Assembly (NCBI RefSeq): GCF_011777505.1
Contig: NZ_JAATJT010000002.1
Span: 62,001 to 126,000 of the forward strand
Source of the DNA: Gaetbulibacter sp. S0825
Lineage (GTDB): Bacteria > Bacteroidota > Bacteroidia > Flavobacteriales > Flavobacteriaceae
Direction of reading: 5' to 3'
Length of the DNA stretch: 64,000 nt
The notes under the pieces were generated by a model. The model was not told the DNA's origin. It saw only the letters and a list, made by a program, of their open reading frames with translations, and did no database searches. Positions 1 through 9,122 of the stretch are shown piece after piece; within the stretch, counting starts at the first letter, position 1, and every line of letters begins with the position of its first letter. A program made the position numbers and the translations under genes.

Positions 1-811
1 TTGTAGTTTTTTTTAATTCGTAGTCAATTCTAGATAAATAGTTTTTACTTGAAGTCATGTAATCTTCCTCGATAAATGCAGGAATGTTTTTCATGACATA
101 AATAGAGTTTGTGCAATCTGCAGTTCCAGTATTTGTTAAGGCAATTCCACTTGCATTAGGGTTTAGGGATAAACATTTTTTTTCGATTGTACTTTCGTTT
201 ATATCTAGTTTTAAAACACCAACGAGTTTAATACCATACTCATAATTCCCTGGAATACTAGTATTATATTGGCTATAAAGCTTTGGGATATCATCCTGAA
301 ACTCCCATTCTTTATAATTAAACATAAATGGGGATTCTAGTCTATAGCTATAAGTTATAACGCTACCAGAAGAAATTTTAGGCAATGTAAATTTTACAAT
401 GGTATAGTTTTTATTATAAACCTCTCTAAAAACCTCACTATTTCTAATAGGCGTTTCTCTAATTTGCCCATTCTCTAAATTATGAGTTTTAGCAACTATT
501 TTGGTGACTTTCTCTTCACGTCTTTTATCATCACTGTTATATAAATAAATTTCAACTGTAGATTCGTTTTCACCATCCTTATTAAGGATTTTTACTTTTT
601 TTTCAATTTCGGTTATTAACTTATAAGTTTCTTTATGGACATAACTATTACCTTTTTCATAAATAACTAAGGCGTTTGCAGTAGTATCTTTAGCATAAAC
701 GTTTGTTTGTAAATCGCCCGTGGTTACCTCAATGTTTGATGAATTAAAATTACTTTGGGCATTTAACTGAAATATAAAAAGAAGGCTAAATAGGTTAAGA
801 ATTTGTTTCAT
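1..811 (-). CDS. DUF3857 (transglutaminase-associated) secreted protein, C-terminus outside window
   Basis: The reading frame opens with ATG at 811 and stays open to the window edge, so only the first 270 residues are visible. An N-terminal hydrophobic signal peptide ends near the QLNAQ motif at about residue 19. The following region has the charged beta-rich pattern of DUF3857, including KKVKILNKDG and the SGSVITYSYRLESPF segment. Family knowledge says such proteins usually continue into a transglutaminase-like domain; that part is not in view. The start overlaps the end of the upstream exonuclease gene by 17 bases, which suggests one transcript. The substrate is unknown. Confidence 0.8.
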   Translation of the reverse strand, partial: MKQILNLFSLLFIFQLNAQSNFNSSNIEVTTGDLQTNVYAKDTTANALVIYEKGNSYVHKETYKLITEIEKKVKILNKDGENESTVEIYLYNSDDKRREEKVTKIVAKTHNLENGQIRETPIRNSEVFREVYNKNYTIVKFTLPKISSGSVITYSYRLESPFMFNYKEWEFQDDIPKLYSQYNTSIPGNYEYGIKLVGVLKLDINESTIEKKCLSLNPNASGIALTNTGTADCTNSIYVMKNIPAFIEEDYMTSSKNYLSRIDYELKKTT

Positions 812-2183
812 GTTGTTTCTCTAAATTAATGATTTTTAATTTATGTCGTTTTCGTCTTAAATATGTTTGAATAATATGTTGCGAATCGCGATTATGCTCC
901 ATTGGAGTAATAATATTTTCCAACACCTTCAAGTTATTAATTTGATAATTAAGGTTGTAAAATCCAAAGCCCTTAAACATACCATTTTCAATTAATACTG
1001 CACTGCGCTCATCAACAACACGTCCTCTATCCGAAATTACCATGTTTTGTTTGTCAAACTTGTAATAATCAATAACATTTGAAACTTTTTTATTGTAGAT
1101 TTCAAAAGGTTCTTCATCAATGCATGCACCAAAGCATTGTTTAATTGTATAATTAAAACAATTACTGCTGGTGTTGTGTAACCCTGTGAGTTTTTGACAC
1201 AAATTGTGTTCATCTACTAAATTTGTAATAAAACTCTTGGCGCTTCGCATGTTAGAAAAAGTAATAATAGGTGTTCCTTTCCTATTTATGTTTGCAACCT
1301 TTAAATTAATATATCCACTGTCATCAGTATAGCTAAATAAACCATGAGAAAAGATGTTTTGCTTTAAGGCTCTATTGAAAAAAGGTTTATTTCTCTTAAT
1401 TTCTTCACTTTCTTTTAACAATGCAACAAGTTCGCTTCCAGTATCTTCATAGGTTACTGTTGCTACTTGTAGTTGCATTTTTTTTGATTTTGGATTACTG
1501 CTTGTAAAATGCTGGTTAACGCGCTTTCTAATATTTTTACTTTTTCCAATATAAATAATATCCCCATTTTTATTGTGCATATAGTACACACCAGTAATAG
1601 AAGGAAGCGAATCTATAATATCCAACAATTTAGGCTCCATTTGGTATTTGGGTTCTAGCCTAATGGATTCTTTAATAATATTCTTGTTTAGATCTTTTGA
1701 AAGTAACATTTTAAACAACTTTACAGTTGCTTGAGCGTCACCAGCTGCTCTATGTCTATCGCTTACTGGAATTCCTAACGACCTTGTGAGTTTTCCAAGA
1801 CTGTAAGAGTCTTCTTGAGGAATTAAATCTTTTGCAAGTTCAACAGTGCATAAGGTTTCTTTGCTAAAGTCAAAACCTAAACGTCTAAATTCGGTTCGTA
1901 ATATGCGATAGTCAAATTTCGCATTGTGAGCCACTAGAATAGTGTCTTGGGTGATTTCTACAATACGCTTTGCGATTTCATAAAATTTTGGAGCGCTTCG
2001 TAACATATTACTATTAATACCTGTCAAATTAACTACAAAAGGTTGAATATCTCTCTCTGGATTAACAAGTGTAATAAATTGGTCTACAACTTCGTGACCG
2101 TCAAACTTATAGATGGCTATCTCGGTGATACCCTCTTCGTTGTACTTTCCTCCAGTCGTTTCTATGTCTAATATTGAATAAAT
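795..2183 (-). CDS. DEDD exonuclease / GIY-YIG nuclease fusion (UvrC/Cho-like), probable ATT start
   Basis: Two nuclease modules are visible. A DnaQ-like 3'-5' exonuclease opens with SILDIETTGG and includes the AHNAKFDYRIL and HRAAGDAQATVKLF motifs. A GIY-YIG domain follows (GVYYMHNKNGDIIYIGKSKN), then a UvrC-type cysteine cluster (CFNYTIKQCFGAC). This architecture resembles Cho/UvrC-like repair nucleases. No ATG, GTG or TTG precedes the catalytic DIET motif in this frame. The first standard start is TTG at 2027, which would remove the first exonuclease motif. The frame is open back to a TGA near 2211, and ATT at 2183 lies where homologues I recall begin MYxILDIETTGG. I chose ATT on that basis. 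It lies 10 bases past the yggS stop, so translational coupling is plausible. Confidence 0.8.
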   Translation of the reverse strand: MYSILDIETTGGKYNEEGITEIAIYKFDGHEVVDQFITLVNPERDIQPFVVNLTGINSNMLRSAPKFYEIAKRIVEITQDTILVAHNAKFDYRILRTEFRRLGFDFSKETLCTVELAKDLIPQEDSYSLGKLTRSLGIPVSDRHRAAGDAQATVKLFKMLLSKDLNKNIIKESIRLEPKYQMEPKLLDIIDSLPSITGVYYMHNKNGDIIYIGKSKNIRKRVNQHFTSSNPKSKKMQLQVATVTYEDTGSELVALLKESEEIKRNKPFFNRALKQNIFSHGLFSYTDDSGYINLKVANINRKGTPIITFSNMRSAKSFITNLVDEHNLCQKLTGLHNTSSNCFNYTIKQCFGACIDEEPFEIYNKKVSNVIDYYKFDKQNMVISDRGRVVDERSAVLIENGMFKGFGFYNLNYQINNLKVLENIITPMEHNRDSQHIIQTYLRRKRHKLKIINLEKQHETNS

Positions 2184-2193
2184 AGGATTGTTT

Positions 2194-2865
2194 TTAATTT
2201 GAATAATTTCTCATTCCAAATATACTACTTCCAACTCGTACCATGGTACTTCCACAATCTACAGCAAGTTTATAGTCACCACTCATTCCCATAGAAATGG
2301 TCTCTAATTCACAATTTTTGGTGCTAATTCCTTTAAGAGAATTGAATATTTGGGTTAAAAGGTTGAACTCTTTCTTTAGCTGATTTTCATTATCTGTAAA
2401 TGTTGCCATTCCCATCAAGCCAATAACTTTTATGTTTTTTAGCTCCGTAAACTCTTCAGAATTGAAAATTTCTTTGGCGTTTTGAGCAGTCATCCCAAAC
2501 TTGGAATCTTCACTGGCTATTTTAATTTGCAACAAGCAATTTATAACTCTATTGTGTTTTAGTGCTTGTTTATTAATTTCTTTTAGGAGTTTAAAATTAT
2601 CAACACCATGAATTAACGCCACAAACGATGCCATATATTTCACCTTGTTTCGTTGTACATGACCTATCATGTGCCATTCAATATCTTTTGGCATTAGCTC
2701 GTATTTCTCAACCATTTCCTGGATTTTGTTCTCCCCAAAAATGCGTTGACCAGCAGTATAAGCTTCCATAAGGTCACTTACTGGTTTGGTTTTGGAAACA
2801 GCTACTAGAGTAACATGCTCTGGGAGTTGAGATTTAATGTTGTTAAGGTTTGTAGAAATACTCAT
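2194..2865 (-). CDS. yggS: YggS/PLPBP family pyridoxal phosphate-binding protein
   Basis: This 223-residue protein has the alanine-racemase-like fold of the YggS family, which binds PLP without a known enzymatic activity and helps keep cofactor levels stable. The PLP lysine is K25 in AVSKTKP. Other family motifs are GENKIQEM, HMIGHVQRNKV, the ASEDSKFGM segment, and SMGMSGDYKLAV followed by GSTMVRVGSSIFG near the C-terminus. I chose ATG at 2865 because it gives the usual length and starts four bases after the upstream dehydrogenase stop; an earlier in-frame start would overlap that gene. Its neighbours share its strand and spacing, so it is probably co-transcribed. Confidence 0.93.
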   Translation of the reverse strand: MSISTNLNNIKSQLPEHVTLVAVSKTKPVSDLMEAYTAGQRIFGENKIQEMVEKYELMPKDIEWHMIGHVQRNKVKYMASFVALIHGVDNFKLLKEINKQALKHNRVINCLLQIKIASEDSKFGMTAQNAKEIFNSEEFTELKNIKVIGLMGMATFTDNENQLKKEFNLLTQIFNSLKGISTKNCELETISMGMSGDYKLAVDCGSTMVRVGSSIFGMRNYSN

Positions 2866-2869
2866 TTTA

Positions 2870-3757
2870 TTATGAAAACTGTTTAGCCACTTTTTCGGCT
2901 TTTCTACTTTCAGAATAATCGTAAAATCCTTCACCAGATTTCACACCTAGTTTTCCTGCACTAACCATGTTTACTAATAGCGGACAAGGAGCATATTTCG
3001 GGTTTTTAAATCCGTCGTACATCACATTAAGAATAGATAAACATACATCTAAACCAATAAAATCTGCTAGTTGTAAAGGTCCCATAGGATGTGCCATACC
3101 AAGCTTCATAACGGTATCTATTTCTTGCACACCTGCAACTCCATTGTATAATGTTTCAATAGACTCGTTAAGCATTGGCATTAAGATTCTATTGGCAACA
3201 AATCCAGGATAGTCATTTACTTCTACTGGAATTTTACCAAGTGTGGTAGACATATCCATAATTAGTTTCGTTACCTCGTCACTTGTGTTGTAGCCGCGAA
3301 TAATTTCTACCAATTTCATAATAGGTACAGGATTCATAAAATGCATTCCTATCACCATGTCTGGTCTTGAAGTAACTGCAGCAATTTGCGTGATAGAAAT
3401 AGATGAGGTGTTAGTTGCAAGAATAGTGTCTTCTGGACATGCTTCATCCAGCTGCTTAAATATTTTTAACTTTAAGTCAATATTTTCGGTTGCTGCTTCT
3501 ACTACTAAACCTGCATATTCAACACCTTCAGTGACACTTGTATAGGTTGAAATATTTGCTAATGTTTCTTCTTTTTGAGTTTCTGTGATTTTTTCTTTAG
3601 ATACCATTCTATCTAAATTCTTGGTAATGGTATCAATTCCCTTTTTTAAAGCAGCATCGCTTATATCTATTAATTGAACTTTAAATCCGCTTTGTGCAAA
3701 TGTATGAGCAATACCATTTCCCATGGTCCCAGCTCCAATTACTGCAACATTTTTCAT
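2870..3757 (-). CDS. 3-hydroxybutyryl-CoA dehydrogenase (HBDH/PaaH family)
   Basis: The 295-residue length matches monofunctional 3-hydroxyacyl-CoA dehydrogenases, which interconvert 3-hydroxyacyl-CoA and acetoacetyl-type 3-ketoacyl-CoA with NAD(P). The Rossmann motif GAGTMG is at residues 8-13. The catalytic region NTSS at 116-119 and the HFMNPVP segment with H139 are intact. The C-terminal dimerisation domain contains the typical GPLQLADFIGLD and GVKSGEGFYDY segments. The gene lies between Gfo/Idh oxidoreductase and yggS with gaps of 14 and 4 bases. The sequence does not distinguish short-chain from longer substrates, but the length favours butyryl-type substrates. Confidence 0.92.
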   Translation of the reverse strand: MKNVAVIGAGTMGNGIAHTFAQSGFKVQLIDISDAALKKGIDTITKNLDRMVSKEKITETQKEETLANISTYTSVTEGVEYAGLVVEAATENIDLKLKIFKQLDEACPEDTILATNTSSISITQIAAVTSRPDMVIGMHFMNPVPIMKLVEIIRGYNTSDEVTKLIMDMSTTLGKIPVEVNDYPGFVANRILMPMLNESIETLYNGVAGVQEIDTVMKLGMAHPMGPLQLADFIGLDVCLSILNVMYDGFKNPKYAPCPLLVNMVSAGKLGVKSGEGFYDYSESRKAEKVAKQFS

Positions 3758-3771
3758 TAATCTATTTATTT

Positions 3772-4734
3772 TTAATTAAAACAATTTATTATTTGATGAG
3801 CAACACGTAAAGCTTCTGTCCCATCTTCTAGTGTTACTATAGGTTTTGTATTTGTATTTATGGCATGAGCAAACGTCTCAAGTTCATCTAAAATCGCATT
3901 GTTGTTAGAAATTTGAGGATTATCAAAATAGATTTGTTTTTTTATGCCTTCAGCGTTTTGAAGAATCATATCGAAATCACCTGGATTTTCAGGTGCATCT
4001 TTCATTTTTACGACTTCGCATTTCTTCTCTAGGAAATCTACCGAGATATACGCGTCTTTTTGAAAGAATCGAGATTTGCGCATATTTTTTAATGATATTC
4101 TACTAGCAGTTAGGTTTGCAACACAGCCATTTTCAAATTCAATTCTAGCATTGGCAATATCTGGAGTTTCGCTAATGACAGATACACCACTTGCAGAAAC
4201 GTGTTTCACTTTGGATTTTACCACGCTAAGAATAATATCAATATCATGAATCATCAAATCTAAAACCACAGGAACATCAGTCCCTCGAGGATTAAATTCC
4301 GCTAAACGATGTGTTTCTATAAACATAGGATTAACGATTTGATCTTTTATTGCTATAAAAGCTGGGTTAAATCGCTCTACATGCCCAACTTGCCCTCTTA
4401 AATTATGCTTTGCTAAAAGTTTACGAATTTCTTCAGCTTCTTCAACAGAATTGGTGATAGGTTTTTCGATAAAAACATGTTTGCCTTTAGCTATGGCTTT
4501 AAGTGCACAGTCGTAGTGTGATAGTGTCGGTGTGACAATGTCAACCATATCCACCGCTTCAATTAAAGCATCAATTGAGCTATAATATTTGTAACCAAAT
4601 TCCGCTTCAACATTTTTAGCATTGGTCTTGTCGGCATCGTAAAACCCTACAAGCTCATATTTATCAGATTGGTTTAAAAGTCTTAAATGAATTTTTCCAA
4701 GGTGGCCTGCACCAAGTACACCAGCTTTTAGCAT
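3772..4734 (-). CDS. Gfo/Idh/MocA family oxidoreductase
   Basis: This is a 320-residue NAD(P)-dependent oxidoreductase. The N-terminal Rossmann motif GVLGAGHLGKIH is followed by the family EKP motif (HVFIEKPIT), whose lysine is usually catalytic. The C-terminal alpha/beta domain contains VLDLMIHDIDIIL, matching the substrate-binding histidine/aspartate region of the family. ATG at 4734 is preferred over an in-frame TTG at 4752 because the Rossmann strand then begins directly after the start. It is the first gene of a minus-strand string and is divergent from pcm. Substrates of this family are diverse (sugars, inositols, biliverdin-like compounds), so I give no specific substrate. Confidence 0.88.
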   Translation of the reverse strand: MLKAGVLGAGHLGKIHLRLLNQSDKYELVGFYDADKTNAKNVEAEFGYKYYSSIDALIEAVDMVDIVTPTLSHYDCALKAIAKGKHVFIEKPITNSVEEAEEIRKLLAKHNLRGQVGHVERFNPAFIAIKDQIVNPMFIETHRLAEFNPRGTDVPVVLDLMIHDIDIILSVVKSKVKHVSASGVSVISETPDIANARIEFENGCVANLTASRISLKNMRKSRFFQKDAYISVDFLEKKCEVVKMKDAPENPGDFDMILQNAEGIKKQIYFDNPQISNNNAILDELETFAHAINTNTKPIVTLEDGTEALRVAHQIINCFN

Positions 4735-4864
4735 GTTTGTCGTTTTCAACAAAAATAAGATTTTTTATGCTTTTTTTAGAGGGATTCTTTATTTAAAATT
4801 TAATGATATTCTTGTTTTATATCACTAACATTTTGGCTAATTTTAGCAAGCAAAATTATTAGCA

Positions 4865-5506
4865 TTGAAAGATACATTTAAGCATAAAGGACTACGTCAA
4901 AAACTTGTTGAAACTATAGCAGCCAAAGGTATAAAAGATGAAGCTGTATTAAAGGCCATAGGTAATATTCCACGGCATTTGTTTATGGATTCTGGGTTTT
5001 TAGACCATGCTTATCAAGACAAAGCGTTTCCTATTGCTGCCGACCAAACTATTTCTCAGCCATATACAGTCGCATTTCAAACAGAATTATTGCAGGTGAA
5101 AAGAGGTGATAAAATTCTAGAAATCGGTACTGGAAGTGGCTATCAAGCTGCTGTGCTTTGTGAGTTGGGTGCTAAAGTGTATAGTATTGAACGCCAGCAA
5201 GAACTTTTTAAAAAAACGAGTAAGTTTTTACCAAGATTAGGATACAGACCAAAAAAACTCATTTTTGGTGATGGCTATAAAGGGTTGCCTGAAGAAGCAC
5301 CTTTTGACGGAATAGTTGTTACTGCAGGAGCGCCTTTTGTGCCTAAACCATTGTTAGCACAACTAAAAGTGGGAGGTAGGTTGGTGATTCCTGTTGGTGA
5401 TGATGTACAAGTAATGACTTTGTATATAAGAAAAGGCGCAAAAGAATTTGAAAAACATGAATTAGGTGATTTTCGCTTTGTACCACTTTTAGAGGATAAA
5501 AATTAG
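4865..5506 (+). CDS. pcm: Protein-L-isoaspartate O-methyltransferase
   Basis: The product uses S-adenosylmethionine to methylate L-isoaspartyl residues, starting repair of age-damaged proteins in the cytoplasm. The diagnostic PCMT segment QTISQPYTVAFQ is at about residue 61, and the SAM-binding motif EIGTGSGYQ is at 86-94. The later DGIVVTAGAP segment and GGRLVIPVG are also typical. The length of 213 residues is normal. Translation appears to begin with TTG at 4865, since no ATG fits upstream of the conserved N-terminal helix. The gene stands alone on the plus strand, divergent from the Gfo/Idh gene. Confidence 0.93.
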   Translation: MKDTFKHKGLRQKLVETIAAKGIKDEAVLKAIGNIPRHLFMDSGFLDHAYQDKAFPIAADQTISQPYTVAFQTELLQVKRGDKILEIGTGSGYQAAVLCELGAKVYSIERQQELFKKTSKFLPRLGYRPKKLIFGDGYKGLPEEAPFDGIVVTAGAPFVPKPLLAQLKVGGRLVIPVGDDVQVMTLYIRKGAKEFEKHELGDFRFVPLLEDKN

Positions 5507-5525
5507 TTGCTTTGTTGTATAATGA

Positions 5526-6006
5526 CTAGGTGATTTCTAGAATAAATTGCTCAAGAAAAGTTATTAGTCCAACTTTTTTTGTTCTTGTGCAAATACTGGT
5601 TGTCATATATTTTTTATCAGCTTTCTGATCCCATAGCCCATAACCGATCTTGGTGTCCTGTTCGTGAGCATAGACTAAATATTTTTTTATTTAAAAAAAA
5701 GTTTTTTCCACAATCAGCTCCACCAGCAGTAGAAATTATTGTTATAGTATCTCTGAAATTGAAGTCTTTTTTTCCTTTATGTATATGTTTTATTTCAAAA
5801 ATGAATTCGTAATGTATAAAGTCTTTAATTTTGTTTGAACCTGTTGTTTTCTCTTTGGTAATTACTTTGTTTATTTCAAGAACCTTGCCTGTAAAGATGA
5901 AGTCAGATTGATTTTGACCTTTTAAAATACCTACTCTAATACAGGAGCAAGCTAAGGATTTATGGATAGAAAATATAATAAAAAAAACTGCTAAAAAATA
6001 TTTCAT
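5526..6006 (-). pseudogene. Secreted netrin/TIMP-like (NTR) Cys-rich protein, frameshifted in an A7 tract
   Basis: The frame from ATG at 6006 gives a signal peptide ending in LACSC, then a domain with FIFTGKVLEI and FEIKHIHKGKK. It continues with STAGGADCGKNF, the pattern of TIMP/netrin-like domains in bacterial secreted proteins. In the unshifted frame it ends at 5617 with an atypical tail. If one base is removed from the A7 run (T7 at 5682-5688 on the plus strand), the reading continues as KKYLVYAHEQ, then YMTTSICTRTKK, to a stop at 5526. That tail is what this family normally has, including a last CxR cysteine. The gene is therefore broken by one base, is read through by slippage, or contains a sequencing error. 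Confidence 0.7.
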
Positions 6007-6112
6007 AATGTAAGTTATTCTAGTTTTTCAAAAATAATTTGATCTTTAGATTTAGAAAACTAACAATGAGTGAACTATACTTCTTGATTAGTTAACATCA
6101 TGCAATTTATAT

Positions 6113-6607
6113 TTAAATTAGGTTTTTCACCATCCTATAATCATCCATTACAAATCCATTACCAATATCCATAACTATGGAATCTATATTTTTGAAGCCT
6201 GATTTTTCGTAAGCTTTAATAGTATTTGTGTTATTCTTATTAACCGTTAACGAGATGGTTTTACATTGATAATTTTTGGCTTTTTCTTCAATAAAATTAA
6301 AAGCTGTTTTCCCTATTTTTTTGCCTCTAAATTCTTTAAGAAGATAGATTTTACTTAAAAAAAGATCGTCGTTATTCTTTTTAATTGATAAGTAGCCAAC
6401 ATTCTTATTTTCATGTTTAATGATGTAATATTCATAACCTTCAGTAGCCTGTTGCTGCATTGCTTCAGATGTTTGAAATTTTGCAACCATGTATTCTACT
6501 TGAGCCTTTCCAATAATAGGAATATAATGCTCATGCCAAACTATTTTTGCTAGTTTGGCAATTACATTAAAATGTTCTTTAGAATTTGCTAAAACAAAGT
6601 CTGTCAT
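6113..6607 (-). CDS. GNAT family N-acetyltransferase
   Basis: The 164-residue protein has the GNAT acyltransferase fold. The acetyl-CoA binding motif A appears as LLKEFRGKKIGKTAFNFIEE, matching the Q/RxxGxG/A consensus. Motif B follows as TISLTVNKNNTNTIKAYEKSGFK. The family transfers an acetyl group from acetyl-CoA to amines of small molecules or proteins; this substrate cannot be read from the sequence. The start codon shares one base with the stop codon of the upstream S15 peptidase (TAATG arrangement), so the two are probably translated from the same mRNA. Confidence 0.87.
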   Translation of the reverse strand: MTDFVLANSKEHFNVIAKLAKIVWHEHYIPIIGKAQVEYMVAKFQTSEAMQQQATEGYEYYIIKHENKNVGYLSIKKNNDDLFLSKIYLLKEFRGKKIGKTAFNFIEEKAKNYQCKTISLTVNKNNTNTIKAYEKSGFKNIDSIVMDIGNGFVMDDYRMVKNLI

Positions 6608-8508
6608 TAGTTTTTAAGTGCAGATTCATAGGCTGTAAATCCTCCAACTATTGGCAATGTTAATGAGGTTTCATCTAGTTTTATCGTAAGCTCAGTTCCT
6701 GGTTCAGGTTGTAAGGTAAACTCTTTGTCACTAGAAAAAATCATTAAACCTATTTGCTGACCTTTCTTAATAACTTGGTCATCAGGATTTAAGTCAAAAG
6801 TAACTGTGTAAAACTTTCCTTTTTGTAAAGGCTCGCTTTCTGTCAATGATTTATAATTTTGCGGATCTGCCCAACCACGATTAATTAGATTGTCGGTTAT
6901 TTTAGCTCTTCTACCTTCTTGCCAAGGTAGTGACACTAACCAAACAGATAAGTTTGCAGCTGTTTTATTACTTGATAAAGTTACCGTGATTTTTGGTATA
7001 CCAGAAATATGAACATCTTTACTAAATTTTGGTGTTACATACAACAAACGATGGTTTGTAATGTCTGCTTGTGCTAACCCTGAACCTGAGAATGAATAAT
7101 TGTCCACTATAGTTTCAGTTGTTCTGGCTTTTAATTGAGTGCTTAAAGAGCCTTTTTTTGGAGCACCTGGGTTTAAAAAAAATGTTACATCTGAAGCCTC
7201 AGGATTTGGGTAATCTTTATATGCAGTAGGTTTATCTCGAGCATCATCTTCACGTACAATCCAAGCACGAGCATCGTTTTCAACACCATTATTTATACCG
7301 TGTAAATAGTGGGTAAACCAACGATTCATCATGGTCATTGGAGGTGGTCCACCATGACCGTTTTGATGATAATATATTTGAGTTGGTAATCCCATTTCTT
7401 TAGCTTTCTTGTAAATTCTATAGCTATGTTCTGGCATTACATTCCAGTCGTTAAATCCGTGAGACATTAATAAGGCAGCCTTCATTGGTGCCATGTCGTT
7501 TAAATAATCACGTCCTGCCCAAAACTCATTATAATCTCCAGTTTCTCTGTCCATACCGTTTTTCATTTCGGTATCGCGAACCATAGCATTACTATACTCT
7601 CTTTTAGATTTGAATATTTTAGTAGGCATATTAGCATCACTAACTTTTGTGTTTTTCATTGGCGTAAGTGGTTCTTCGCCACCGCTATGAATGAAGTCAT
7701 AAAGTACATCGATATCTTCACCTAAATAACCACCTGGAGAACGTACTAATCCGTTAGAGCGATAGTAGTGATAATAAGATGTGTTAGGTGCTACTGGAAT
7801 AATGGCTTCTAAACCATCCACACCTGTTGTAGCAGCTGCTAAAGGAATTGTTCCGTTATATGATGTTCCAGTCATTCCAACTTTTCCAGTTGACCAAAAT
7901 GCTTGAACAGTTTCATTGCCATATGGTGTGGTGTATCCTTTTGCACGACCACATAACCATTCAACCACCGCTTTAGGTGCTAGACTTTCATTGTCACCAC
8001 CAACTGTTGGTGAACCTTGTGATAATCCAGTACCAGGAGAGGATGAATGTACTACTATATAACCTCTAGGAACCCAAGTTTTTATTTGCGAATTCGAAAT
8101 TATTGGACGCTTTCCAATTCTAGTAACTTCAGGGTTTACTCGAGGTTTTGGTGTTTCCCCCAATTCGTGTTTTACATTCCAAAGGATGCCTTCTCCTAAA
8201 CCAGAGGTTCCTGCGTAATATGGGCTAGATTCGTAAACAACAGGGAGTTTTAAGCCTTCAGTATCGGTTTGTTTTGGTCTAGTTACTGCCACATGCATTC
8301 TATCGAGTTTGCCATCACCGTCAGTGTCAAATGAGGTTTCTACCCAAAGGTCGTGACGTATCCAATCATCTGGATTATTAAAAGCTTCAACAATTTGAGC
8401 TTCACCATCTTTAAAAACAGGCTTAGCTTTTTCTTGAGCTATCGCTGAAAAAACTAGCGATAGTGTTAATAGGAAAATGTATAAATCTTTTTTGAAAGTA
8501 ACCTTCAT
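6607..8508 (-). CDS. Secreted S15 family Xaa-Pro dipeptidyl-peptidase
   Basis: This 633-residue alpha/beta hydrolase begins with a signal peptide ending at about residue 24 (SAIAQ), so it is exported. The catalytic serine is S216 in GMTGTSYNGT. The charge-relay aspartate is in SHGFNDWNV and the histidine in HQNGHGGPP. The C-terminal jelly-roll domain of the PepX/cocaine-esterase family is visible from about residue 460 (GLAQADITNHRLLYV onward). The enzyme is expected to remove X-Pro dipeptides from peptide N-termini in the periplasm or outside the cell. It lies between a secreted NTF2-like protein (6-base gap) and a GNAT gene, forming a three-gene string. Confidence 0.9.
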   Translation of the reverse strand: MKVTFKKDLYIFLLTLSLVFSAIAQEKAKPVFKDGEAQIVEAFNNPDDWIRHDLWVETSFDTDGDGKLDRMHVAVTRPKQTDTEGLKLPVVYESSPYYAGTSGLGEGILWNVKHELGETPKPRVNPEVTRIGKRPIISNSQIKTWVPRGYIVVHSSSPGTGLSQGSPTVGGDNESLAPKAVVEWLCGRAKGYTTPYGNETVQAFWSTGKVGMTGTSYNGTIPLAAATTGVDGLEAIIPVAPNTSYYHYYRSNGLVRSPGGYLGEDIDVLYDFIHSGGEEPLTPMKNTKVSDANMPTKIFKSKREYSNAMVRDTEMKNGMDRETGDYNEFWAGRDYLNDMAPMKAALLMSHGFNDWNVMPEHSYRIYKKAKEMGLPTQIYYHQNGHGGPPPMTMMNRWFTHYLHGINNGVENDARAWIVREDDARDKPTAYKDYPNPEASDVTFFLNPGAPKKGSLSTQLKARTTETIVDNYSFSGSGLAQADITNHRLLYVTPKFSKDVHISGIPKITVTLSSNKTAANLSVWLVSLPWQEGRRAKITDNLINRGWADPQNYKSLTESEPLQKGKFYTVTFDLNPDDQVIKKGQQIGLMIFSSDKEFTLQPEPGTELTIKLDETSLTLPIVGGFTAYESALKN

Positions 8509-8514
8509 TTTGTA

Positions 8515-9045
8515 TTAATTTTTGTTTGGTAAATATTGTTTCGGAATAGGATTTTCTTCAGATTCCTGTACCCAATAGATATTAATTATCCACCATCTAT
8601 TACCATCATTAAGTAACTGAATGCTATTAATGCCTCTCATAAATGGTTCTTTATCATTTTTGCTTCTGTAAGATTCGTAGGTGCTAAATACTTGTGTAAT
8701 ATTACCAAAAGTATCTACTTCTCGTTGTAATTCAATTTCATAAAAGCCATTTTCAACTAGAAAATTCCCAGAAGTATTTACATAATCATCAGGTGTCATA
8801 AAACGAGCACCTATTTTTCCTTCTCTATTTTTTCCTGATGGTATTAATTTTGCATCTGGATGAAACAGAAATCTGAATAAATCCCAGTCTCTAGCTTCTC
8901 CTTTTTCGCCTGAAATTACAGCATATAAAGTTTCAAGAGTGCTGTCTAGTGTTTTTACTTTTTTAGTGTATGTTTCATTGCTTTTTTGGGCAACCAAAGT
9001 GGTGCTGAAACAGAAAATAACTCCTAAAATGATTAGTTTTTTCAT
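8515..9045 (-). CDS. Secreted NTF2-like/SnoaL-like protein of unknown function
   Basis: The 176-residue product has a clear signal peptide (MKKLIILGVIFCFSTTLVAQ). The mature part resembles the NTF2-like superfamily: an N-terminal helix (TLDSTLETLYAVISG), then WDLFRFLFHPDAKLIP. Beta strands end in the NRWWIINIYWVQE segment typical of these cone-shaped folds. NTF2-like proteins bind or act on small molecules, but no catalytic residue can be named here. The gene precedes the S15 peptidase by six bases, so the two exported proteins are probably made together. The fold is an inference from sequence pattern. Confidence 0.75.
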   Translation of the reverse strand: MKKLIILGVIFCFSTTLVAQKSNETYTKKVKTLDSTLETLYAVISGEKGEARDWDLFRFLFHPDAKLIPSGKNREGKIGARFMTPDDYVNTSGNFLVENGFYEIELQREVDTFGNITQVFSTYESYRSKNDKEPFMRGINSIQLLNDGNRWWIINIYWVQESEENPIPKQYLPNKN

Positions 9046-9122
9046 ATTAATATGTTTTAGTTAATTGAATTTTATAACAAAATTCCTTTAAAGATAATAA
9101 GATAAAAGAAATACGATTATTA

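Noticed and set aside
5579-5812. Plus-strand open frame of 77 codons over the frameshifted NTR-like gene
   Set aside because: It is antisense to the coding tail on the minus strand, has no recognisable domain and a composition typical of a shadow frame.
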